64,000 nucleotides of DNA from Candidula unifasciata (taxonomy: Eukaryota > Mollusca > Gastropoda > Stylommatophora > Geomitridae), in the NCBI GenBank assembly GCA_905116865.2, contig CAJHNH020002833.1:28246-92245 (forward strand), read 5' to 3'. Of this stretch, positions 55,382 through 64,000 are shown one piece after another. A program made the position numbers and the translations under genes. The number at the start of each line of letters is the position of its first letter. The first letter of the stretch is position 1. The notes beneath the pieces are model-generated. The model had not been told where the DNA came from. It saw nothing but the letters and a program-made list of their open reading frames with translations, and searched no databases.

Positions 55382-57147
55382 GTCTCTTTATTTAACCTGT
55401 ACCCTCCAAGTGTTGGTGGGAACTTATCATGTAGTTCCAAGTAGGTGGTCAATCTTTGTGCGACAATTTTTTCCAAAAGTTTGCCAACAGTATTCTGCAT
55501 CGAGATGATTCTGTAGCCGCAGATCTTTGAGTGGTCTTTATTAGGCTTTGGTAGTGGGAACAAATAACTATGGAGCCATTCCTCTTGTATCTGGCCACTC
55601 TGGATGCTGATATTGAATTCCTTTGCCACGCTTTTCAAATCAGCATTCGACATCATCAGCATGTCGTTGTATCGGATGCCGTCAGGGCCTGGAGCAGTGC
55701 TGCGCGATTTCTTGAGGCAAGTTCTTAAGGTATCTACAGTGATTGTGAGATCAGTGCCTAACACAGTGTTCTCGCACAGCATCGACAGTTTCATCTTAAC
55801 CCCTATTCTTGTAGCTTTGTCTTTTTGGCCAGTTTGCTCCAAGTAGCGCGCCAGAAGGGTTTTTCCTTTATCAGCATCAGTTCTCTGCCATATCAGGTCT
55901 GTACCCTGAAAATCAGGGATACCCCTAGGTCGTGCGGCGCCGTGCATGCTCCGTTGAAGGCGCCAGAATGTCACAAGAGATCCCTCGGAGCAAACGCTCT
56001 TGCAGAATTCGTTCCATTTCGCTGTCTTAGCTTCCTTCGCAATTACCTTGATAGCCACTGTCTGCTTGTTGACCTCATCTTTCAGACTGATCAGGCGTTC
56101 AGAAAGTGACGGATCAATTTTCATTGCCTTTTGCCATGCCTTGACAGCTTTCCTTTTTTCTAGCCACGCCATGTTGACTACTTCATTCCACCATGGTGGC
56201 TGGGCCCATCTCTCCCGCCGTCTGCGATCTACTCTTGTTTTACGTCGTCGGATTTTGCTAATGGCATCTTGCCCTGTACGGTCATATATAAAAGCAGGCA
56301 CATTGATACCATGACCTTTGTTGTTGCTCTTCTCTACCAGGACGACGCAAGGAAAGTGATCACTGTCGTGGTATCCCAGTGTGCTCCACCTGCATCCTGA
56401 TGCAATGGAGGGAGACACTAGGGCCAGGTCAATTACCCTGTCAGAATCCCCTTGTCGTGTTGCCATTCGGGTAACCTTTCCGTCGTTCAAGCATACTAGA
56501 TTGGCAGACACTAGGGCATCCTCCAGGTCTTCTCCCTGTTTATTATTGATTACATTGCCCCACTGGTGTCCTCTGGCGTTGAAATCTCCCCAGTAAATGA
56601 CTTTCTTTTCCTCCGTCTGGAGCAAACTCTGCCATTTCGCTGTATCCACCTTTCCATTGCAGGCGTACACATTGACAATCACAAACTGGGCCGGGCCCAT
56701 CACTCTGACTGCGTGTACTTGCAAGTCGTCATTATTCCACTTAGACATGTCCACCTCAGACACCGGTATGTGGTCACGAACAAGAATGAGCTGTCCGAGG
56801 TGCCGTCTATTGTAGAAGGATTGGAAGCCCGCAATTTTAACGATATCGTCGCCGAGGTGTGTTTCCTGTAGGACAACAATGTCGTTGCTGTAGAGGAGCT
56901 TCTCAAAAATGGGTCGGCGTTGACTGAACGAAGCGCAGTTCCAGTAGAGAACACGAACATACTTTAAACTGAGTCTCTCACATTTCAGTCGCTTCCTGCA
57001 GGCGCCGCCATGCTTGCCTGTTCGCGTTCTCCTTGTCCGTCTACGGGTTGTTTTGAATTGGTAAATAGTCGCCATCGGACGTCGAATACAACCTGAGGGA
57101 AGTCTAAACTCACGTGCATGTACTCCATTGCACGGTTCAGACCCCAT
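55294..57147 (-). pseudogene. LINE ORF, endonuclease and RT N-terminal part
   Basis: 617 codons. Residues 1-63 are basic (RRRTRRTRTGK). Residues about 64-272 form the APE endonuclease, which nicks the target: Asn70 (YWNCAS), Glu95 (LQETH), Tyr161 (NVYACN), Asp188/Asn190 (WGDFN), Asp240 (RVIDLAL), Asp263/His264 (DSDHFP), all intact. Residues 480-590 start RT: STAPGPDGIRYNDM, GYRIISMQNTVGKLLEKI, LGGYRLNKETWFN. After AAVF the frame is wrong: an A6 run on plus (55359-55364) has gained or lost bases relative to AAVFAYDVYEG, so the last ~20 residues are out of frame. ATG at 57147 is the first in frame; the ATG at 57075 is an alternative. Confidence 0.92.
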
Positions 57148-57254
57148 TCCGATGAAACTTTCACATTATACGTGAGCGAAAATAGCTAATTTGCACTATT
57201 CGCCTCAACGGACGAAAAAGCGTACCGCCATTGTGGCTGTTTACACCGGAAGTC
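57148..57254 (-). promoter_or_regulatory. LINE 5' region, candidate internal promoter
   Basis: Element sense starts at 57254 with GACTTCCGGTGTAAACAGCC, then ACAATGGCGGTACGC. ACTTCCGG is an ETS-family site and AATGGCGG resembles a YY1 site, both common in TATA-less promoters with fixed start. Position exactly at the 5' border supports a full-length 5' end. Function is inferred. Confidence 0.45.
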
Positions 57255-57490
57255 TTGACAATTTAGTGTGAATGCAGCCAGAACAACTTCAAACGCGGGT
57301 GCTACATGTGAAAAGATCTTAAATAAAAACCAGAGGCCGGAGAATATGGATGGATGACATTAAAGAGCTCCCACATCCACATGGAATGACAATAATCAAT
57401 GCTACCCATCAAGCAATGGATCGCAAATTGTTCCTATCACAACGCATAGAGGTTAACGTGGAAGTGGATGGGATGATGATGACGATCACG
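57255..57490 (+). pseudogene. Host LINE RT tail, right half
   Basis: Continues the frame of 52965-53423: DNLV, stop, MQPEQLQTRVLHVKRS, then RGRRIWMDDIKELPHPHG and ATHQAMDRKLFL, ending near GATGATGATGACGATCACGA. RGRxxxWMDDIKE is the LINE C-terminal signature. Together with the left half this restores the normal order of the family, which supports the nested-insertion reading. Confidence 0.82.
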
Positions 57491-57499
57491 ACAATTTAC

Positions 57500-58085
57500 A
57501 AACAAAATCTCTAAGAAAAAAAAAATTACATTTCTGTCTAGTCTGGTCATCCACTTTAAAACAGTAACATTTATAGTTCTATGTTCAACGGAAGCTCTGA
57601 GACAGGTGTTAATTCAAGTAATATAGTTTCATCATTTGGCACTTCTGCGTTATATTTATACTGAATAGCCTTAAAGAACAAACACGTAACTGTGCAGTAA
57701 AGATAAGTGCTTAAGGAAGAATATCCAGTCTTTTATTGTGAAGGCGGCAAATCTGTCATTTGAATAGTATGCATGAATACTTGCTCTTTCTCCTATTCTA
57801 GTTGCTAAATGAAGGTCTGTCCCTCCTGAGATTTAAAAAAAAAAAAAAAACAGACCAAAGGGTCATACATAGTACACCATGTTAAGTCTCCGCAAACTTT
57901 ATTATTGAGATAACCATAACAATGACACTAGCCTGGTGTAACCTTTAGTCCTGTTGGATATAATCTGAATATCAGAGCACGTAGTTGTTTTAATGTCGTC
58001 TTTTCTTATGTAAATTGCGTAAGGAGAGACACTCATGTTGAGCGGTCCACTCAATCATAACATGTCTATGATAAGTTAAAGTAAG
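57500..58085. other. No recognised feature
   Basis: AT-rich, A-rich runs near 57515 and 57840. Nothing supported. Confidence 0.4.
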
Positions 58086-58088
58086 TTA

Positions 58089-58302
58089 CGTATCCTTTAC
58101 ATAGCGTTGTATAACCAACCTTAACATTGTTTGGCTGTTGTAGATTTTCTAGGCACATTTACAATTCAGAATTGTGTCATTGCTTACTAAACGGTCATTA
58201 TCGAAACCAACCCATGACAAATCGTCCGCAGCGTGGATCGAAATCGGCACCCCGGGATTACGGATCGCGTTCACAACACCTAAGCCACAGACACCTACTG
58301 AC
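58089..58302 (-). mobile_element. SINE-A copy, near full length
   Basis: Minus: GTGTCTGTGGCTTAGGTGTT head, B box region TTTCGATCCACGCTGCGGAC, TTGGTTTCGATAATG, TTCTGAATTGTAAATGTGCC and TTGGTTATACAACGCT. Lies about 25 bp before an LR4 hairpin, like the 4.4-kb copy. Confidence 0.78.
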
Positions 58303-58319
58303 TCTATTACACGTGACAA

Positions 58320-59010
58320 TTATGAGGTACATTTACGTTTACCTGCAAAAACAATATTTTAGGTAACCTTATGAAAGCAGTTATTCGTAGTTTGACTGAC
58401 TGACTTTCTACCCCACAAGGACATCACACATGCGATAAACACCCAATGACACAAAGTGCCACCATGTGGGTGAGGATCACCCGTGGAGAGGTCCCAGAAA
58501 CCGAATTCAGCCTTTAGGCTATATTTATCGCCAGGCTATATTGGGGCCCCTGGCAAGAGCCAGAGTAGGGCTTTAAATAACGAAAAATGCCATCCAAAAA
58601 AGGACGAGAATTGTAAATTATGAGCATTCGTACGGTGTAAAAGTCAGTGGTGCTTTCCAAGCAGCTGGGATAAAATGTTGCTATTTAATGTTATCCTTCA
58701 AGAAAGTTCACATACCGATAAATAAAGGAGTTCAATTCAGTCATAAAGTCATTTGTTGCATGTTAGTATATGATGTGTCAGTCCTGCGAAGAAGTGTGCA
58801 CTGACAATTTAAATAATCTACAATATTACATAATCTGTTTGTCTTTATATCTCCAACATATGTGATATCGTATCCCTTCAAAAACGGTCACACTGATTGT
58901 TGTATCCCTTGATTTGTGACAACAATGTGATGCGAATACGAAGTATAGTTGGTTCAGGTAAATGTAACGTTAAACTTCATACATAATTTCCACCAGCATT
59001 GCAAATATAA
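58320..59010 (+). repeat. LR4 copy with SINE-B insertion
   Basis: Hairpin at 58326-58343 (one mismatch), then after the SINE: GAGCATTCGTACGGTGTAAA, GATGTGTCAGTCCTGCGAAG, CAACATATGTGATATCG, TTGTATCCCTTGATTTG and CCAGCATTGCAAATATAA. The 4.6-kb copy is the uninterrupted version. Confidence 0.78.
58393..58612 (-). mobile_element. SINE-B copy
   Basis: Best-preserved minus copy: TCTGGGACCTCTCCACGGGT, GATCCTCACCCACATGGTGG, CACTTTGTGTCATTGGGTGT, TTATCGCATGTGTGATGTCC, and a (GTCA)n-type tail GTCAGTCAGTCA. Confidence 0.82.
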
Positions 59011-59204
59011 CAGTCACCTTTCGCATATGTCCATACTGTTTCAATGTCATCGCACTTTTATGTTTGACAATATTGAAGGTGTAGTGGACCACAGCGTTAT
59101 GTTTCCCTGAAGTGTTTAGCACGTATTTGTATTATTACTTCTTACAACGATATCATTTACTCTGCTTGCTCAAATGTTGCATTTGTTGAAGCTCGTAAAC
59201 CTAT

Positions 59205-59345
59205 TGGGGACCGGGGTAGAGTAGTGGCTAGACCCTTGCCATCTCGCCCTTGAGTCTAAGTTTCAAATTCTCTACGAGAGAGATTTTGTCACCAACCTTG
59301 GCTGCGAGGTCGACTCAGTCTAAAATGTGTACCACGAAATGATTT
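59205..59345 (+). mobile_element. tRNA-derived SINE (family C) copy
   Basis: GGGGACCGGGGTAGAGTAGT then GGCTAGACCCTTGCC (A-box arm), degenerate B box TTTCAAATTCTC, GAGATTTTGTCACCAACC and GAGGTCGACTCAGTCTAAAA. Confidence 0.62.
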
Positions 59346-59377
59346 TGGATGTAAAGTTACCAAAATCAGACACATGC

Positions 59378-59570
59378 TGTTGACTGACTTTCTACCACAC
59401 TAGGACATGACACAAAGTGCTACCATGTAGATGAGGATCGCCGTGGAGAGGTCCCAGAAACCGCGTTCAGACAATTGGCCATATTTATGGAATGCCTATA
59501 TTGCGGCCCCTGGCAAAAGCCAGGGTAGGACTTCAAATAACAAAAAATTTCGTTCCCAGAATAGGTGGGT
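59378..59570 (-). mobile_element. SINE-B copy
   Basis: Same blocks as the 58.4-kb copy; about 20 bp shorter around the GGGTGTTTATCGC segment, which is deleted here. Tail GTCAGTCA. Confidence 0.8.
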
Positions 59571-59599
59571 ACATATTCAAATAATTAATAGACACATGC

Positions 59600-59990
59600 T
59601 ATTTTAACAATATAACCTGAGCCCAAAGTGATGTGGCAATCAAATTTGTGTTCACAACAGTTGCGAATTGTATGCTTTAAAATATTATCCTTCACGAAAA
59701 TGAACATATTGATTACGGTTCTCTAGTCTAAGTTACATATTAGAACAGGATGTCTATATCTTACAAAGAAATGAAACTGAACATTAAAATAATGTATAAC
59801 ATTAAATTATTCTTATAGTTGTTTATCTCCCCATATATGTTTTATTGTTTCCCCTTTATTGGGTTTTTCCGCCTTGATAGCTGGAAAACGTTTGTTACAA
59901 ATAATAAGTATTGTCGGTTAAGAAAAATGTAACTTCAAACAGCGGAATTCATTATTCTCACATGTATTGCAAGAAGCGCATTCAATATGT
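59600..59990 (+). repeat. LR4 right part
   Basis: TTGTGTTCACAACAGTTGCG, TTATCCTTCACGAAAATGAA, TGTTTCCCC, CCTTGATAGCTGGAAAACGT and AATTCATTATTCTCACA match 16240-16610. The hairpin itself is not evident. Confidence 0.65.
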
Positions 59991-59999
59991 GTATGTGTC

Positions 60000-60640
60000 C
60001 TTATAATGTACATGACAATACAGTTTTATACTTGACGACTTTCCAGCTACATTGGCCGTAGCGTCAGGTTTATATTATTGTGTAGGCGGTATTAGTGTTT
60101 TTTCTTATGATTTTGTTTATAACGTTACTTATACGCTGTTACTTGTTGATTCTATTGACATTCTAGCATACTGGTCCGACCCACACGTGCTTGGTAACCG
60201 GAGGCATCTACCACCTCAGTGTTTACATGCTCAACGTACCAGTTAGAAGTTGACTGGCATTTATTGTCGTTCCTGTTGCGTCGCACCCTGTTTATGCATG
60301 TTTGACATCGTTTAGTAATCATTTTAAACTACGGTGATCAGAGTGACTGCAATAATAATAGTAAAATATCACCCGGTTTACACGCAGTCAGAGTGTGGCT
60401 CTTGCGGGAAACGGTCTTCCGCTGACACAATATTTTTTATTTCGAAAGTTGAAGGACAAATGCGGTGAACAAAATCAACCAATGCATAGTGCCTTCATTG
60501 ATCTTACGAATTCCCTGTCCACCTGTCCTACTGAGCATTTTTGAGTCATTCCACACAGGTATGAAATGCACAATCTTGCAATGCATATGAGGATAATGAA
60601 TGCAGTTTAAAGTTATTATCTGACCCGACTTTTCGAGGTT
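60000..60640. other. No recognised feature
   Basis: One unsupported 64-codon plus frame (60052-60246). No repeat match noticed. Confidence 0.4.
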
Positions 60641-61018
60641 TTTTGAGTGTACATCAGATCATTTCCAGTAATCAAGGGACGTAATCATAATAAATGGAGC
60701 TGCCTTAAAAGGAAACGTTACGGTGTATATAGTTAAACTGACAACTATAAAGGTAATTTAATGTCGCATCTTACTTCAACATCGAATGCTCACGTCTTTA
60801 CAGGCTCTAAAGCGAATACACTAAAAAGCAACAAATGGCTATTGAATAAGCACACCTTTTATTGATCAATATGTCTTTGTTTTCTTGAAGGATAAGATTT
60901 AATAGCAAAATCTTAGCTACTGTTCGTGAAACTTCATTGACTGCTAAAATCGTCGATATGACTGTTACAGGGTAGAGATACCTATTACTATTTTTGGAAG
61001 GTACACGTAGATGTACCC
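60640..61018 (-). repeat. LR4 copy (inverted)
   Basis: Minus: hairpin GGTACA-TCTACG-TGTACC (plus 61000-61017), TTCCAAAAATAGTAATAGG, CTTATCCTTCAAGAAAAC, CATTTGTTGCTTTTTAGTGT, TTATAGTTGTCAGTTTAAC and TACGTCCCTTGATTACTGG. Confidence 0.72.
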
Positions 61019-61019
61019 A

Positions 61020-61450
61020 ATATATAATTGTAATGTGTATTTGTGATATGTGATAGCCTTACCCGATACGGCTTAGAGGAAAAGAGCGATGGTAGAACAA
61101 GCCCCGACACTGTTATTCAGATTGTACAGAATTCCGTACAAACACAGGACTGCAAATAACATTATGCAGGCGTGCTCGATACAGGGTTGCCTCAGTCGAG
61201 ACTTTTTCTGAGATTAAAAAGCCTTTTGTAAAACCATCTGGATTTTTTCTTTTCCTAAATCTCTGGGTGTCAGAATTTTATAAAGCATTACGGATGGGAG
61301 AAACAGAACAGATATACGCACAATCTCTAGGTAACATGTGATTGTAGGATTCATATTTAAAACTGGCGGATTTTCCTGTAAACACATTATTTTACTGTGC
61401 CCTTAGGCGCCTTTACTTCCATGTTCATTCAGTATAATTACACGTTCAGT
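61020..61450. other. No recognised feature
   Basis: Nothing supported. Confidence 0.4.
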
Positions 61451-61599
61451 TGAGTTGAGTTTAGTCAAGCATTATTGCATCACTGCTCTAGGGGCATTTC
61501 CAGATGCACTCCGTCCTTGTGTTCAGCAGCCAGCGCAGTGTTCCAATACTAATAGTACTGGTCGTAACCTGGGGATATGTCCGTCTCTCGAAGAAAGGA

Positions 61600-61810
61600 A
61601 AATAAAAGACAGTAACATCGTTTTCCCGTGTGACTGTATGTCCTCAGCTAAACTCTCAGAAAACAATCCAGTTGTTCTATACAGGATCCCCACCCACTCA
61701 GGTATACTAGGAAATGAGATAGTGGACAGACTTTATACGAACGAACAAACTTTATTATCAAGGGGACACAAATTACATTCGGCCCTTCCAAACACCCATC
61801 TTTCACACAG
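61600..61810 (+). pseudogene. LINE RNase H C-terminal relic
   Basis: Plus frame (within 61455-61874): CMSSAKLSENNPVVLYRIPT then HSGILGNEIVDRLYTNEQ. The pattern VxLxxIPTHSGIxGNExxDxL is the last RNase H motif of I/Jockey-group LINEs, with the final Asp kept (IVDRL). The frame upstream and downstream does not resemble LINE protein, and the frame ends in an AT microsatellite. Confidence 0.65.
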
Positions 61811-61840
61811 CAGCTGTATTGTATCAAAAAACGCATGGTA

Positions 61841-61842
61841 TA

Positions 61843-61914
<72 letters not shown>

Positions 61915-61935
61915 TATATATATATATATAATGTT
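61841..61935. repeat. (AT)n microsatellite
   Basis: Two AT blocks with small breaks. Confidence 0.95.
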
Positions 61936-62014
61936 AAGAATATTAGAAGTATCAAATCAAAACAAAAGCATGGGTGGTAAAATGCATGCACAGGTTCGCG
62001 AGCGCGCGCACAAC

Positions 62015-63859
62015 ACATACATACATACATACATACATACATACATACATACATACATACATACACACATACATCACATACATACATACATACATACATA
62101 CATACATACCTACATACATACATACATACACTACATACATACATACATCATACATACATACATACATACATACATACATACATACATACATACATACATA
62201 CATACATACATACATACATACATACATACATACATACATACATACATACATACATACATACATACATACATACATACATACATACATACATACATACATA
62301 CATACATACATACATACATACATACATACATACATACATACATACATACATACATACATACATACATACATACATACATACATACATACATACATAAACA
62401 TACATACATACATACATACATACATACATACATACATACATACATACATACATACATACATACATACATACATACATACATACATACATACATACATACA
62501 TACATAACTACATACATACATACATACATACATACATACATACATACATACATACATACATACATACATACATACATACATACATACATACATACATACA
62601 TACATACATACATACATACATACATACATACATACATACATACATACATACATACATACATACATACATACATACATACATACATACATACATACATACA
62701 TACATACATACATACATACATACATACATACATACATACATACATACATACATACATACATACATACATACATACATACATACATACATACATACATACA
62801 TACATACATACATACATACATACATACCATACATATACATACATACATACATACATACATACATACATACATACATACATACATACATACATACATACAT
62901 ACATACATACATACATACATACATACATACATACATACATACATACATACATACATACATACATACATACATACATACATACATACCTACATACATACAT
63001 ACATACATACATACATACATACATACATACATACATACATACATACATACATACATACATACATACATACATACATACATACATACATACATACATACAT
63101 ACATACATACATACATACATACATACATACATACATACATACATACATACATACATACATACATACATACATACATACATACATACATACATACATACAT
63201 ACATACATACATACATACATACATACATACATACATACATACATACATACATACATACATACATACATACATACATACATACATACATACATACATACAT
63301 ACATACATACATACATACATACTACATACATACATACATACATACATACATACATACATACATACATACATACATACATACATACATACATACATACATA
63401 CATACATACATACATACATACATACATACATACATACATACATACATACATACATACATACATACATACATACATACATACATACATACATACATACATA
63501 CATACATACATACATACATACATACATACATACATACATACATACATACATACATACATACATACATACATACATACATACATACATACATACATACATA
63601 CATACATACATACATACATACATACATACATACATACATACATACATACATACATACATACATACATACATACATACATACATACATACATACATACATA
63701 CATACATACATACATACATACATACATACATACATACATACATACATACATACATACATACATACATACATACATACATACATACTACATACATACATAC
63801 ATACATACATACATACATACATACATACATACATACATACATACATACTACATACATAA
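62015..63859. repeat. (TACA)n megasatellite-like microsatellite, ~1.85 kb
   Basis: About 460 tetranucleotide units with roughly eleven single interruptions (for example near 62396, 62505, 62830, 62986, 63323 and 63785) that shift the phase. The long TYIH and MYVC reading frames (up to 674 codons) come only from the 12-bp codon cycle of the repeat. It borders an AT array on the left. Confidence 0.97.
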
Positions 63860-64000
63860 TAAAAACAAAAAATAAAAACCCCCATAATACATACATTACA
63901 TTTTCCCCCACATACAACATTTCAACATACATACATACATACCTACAAAACATAAACATCATACATACATACATACATTACATACCACATACAAACAACA
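63860..64000. repeat. Degenerate A/C-rich end of the array
   Basis: Broken CATA units mixed with A and C homopolymers. It may be a decayed array edge or low-quality sequence. Confidence 0.6.

Larger units (their letters stand above)
53412..57266 (-). mobile_element. I-superfamily LINE (APE-RT-RNase H), nearly intact
   Basis: About 3.83 kb between near-identical 12-bp target duplications TTGACTATTTAG (53412-53423) and TTGACAATTTAG (57255-57266). One coding block on minus (57147 to 53504, about 1,214 codons) contains APE endonuclease, RT, RNase H and a C-terminal HLWTCPEC motif. It is broken by one frameshift and one TGA. No gag-like ORF1 is present. Only ~107 bp precede the first ATG, and the 3' end is a pure (CTAA)n tail without a 3' UTR. 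RNase H plus single ORF suggests the Ingi or a related I/Nimb clade; a tree would decide. Its reading frame retention implies recent insertion. Confidence 0.9.

Noticed and set aside
61835..63974. Reading frames of 177 to 674 codons of TYIH or MYVC repeats
   Set aside because: Pure product of (TACA)n in different frames and strands. No non-repeat coding sequence attached.

Overview
This window reads as repeat-dense, AT-rich nuclear DNA of an invertebrate animal, most likely a mollusc and probably a gastropod. That assignment is inference. It rests on the absence of bacterial-style gene packing, the many LINE relics that carry an RNase H domain, at least five tRNA-headed or tRNA-less SINE families, long microsatellites, and a hAT MITE that resembles the SPIN group. 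I found no host protein-coding gene, no functional tRNA or rRNA gene, and no CRISPR array. Almost every long open reading frame is either a retrotransposon piece or a by-product of a tandem repeat.

The centrepiece is a nearly intact I-superfamily LINE on the minus strand (53.4-57.27 kb). It has an APE endonuclease, a reverse transcriptase and RNase H in one coding block. The block is broken only by a frameshift in an A6 run (55359-55364) and one TGA (54443-54445). It ends directly in a perfect (CTAA)23 tail that supplies its stop codon. It lies inside an older plus-strand LINE, whose RT tail stops at 53.42 kb and resumes at 57.26 kb across a 12-bp near-identical target duplication. At least five decayed relatives of its RNase H region are scattered at 0.7-1.0, 5.1-5.8, 12.1, 19.0 and 61.6 kb, with weaker candidates at 14.6 and 23.4 kb.

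Layout. 0-9 kb: RNase H relic, LINE tails, SINEs, a chimeric RTE-like/RNase H ORF, and microsatellites. 9-19 kb: an inverted pair of a ~350-bp repeat, a 27-bp minisatellite, an endonuclease relic, and several copies of a ~450-bp family (LR4). 19-39 kb: copies of a >2-kb repeat (LR1), one with a tail-to-tail inverted partner and all carrying a decayed conserved reading frame; a SINE cluster; the SPIN-like MITE; an RT relic. 39-53 kb: tandem arrays, a hAT MITE holding a LINE fragment, a ~1.5-kb direct duplication, and a 44-bp minisatellite. 53-61 kb: the LINE and more SINE/LR4 copies. 61.8-64 kb: AT and ~1.85 kb of (TACA)n.

Because the repeats are nested and duplicated, the window contains its own filled/empty site comparisons. 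These independently support several insertion calls: the SPIN-like MITE, two SINE-B copies, one SINE-F copy, and the nested LINE. A covarying hairpin (GGTACA-N6-TGTACC type) recurs at 12 loci and is the feature least explained by known families. Family names such as SINE-A or LR1 are local labels, not database names.
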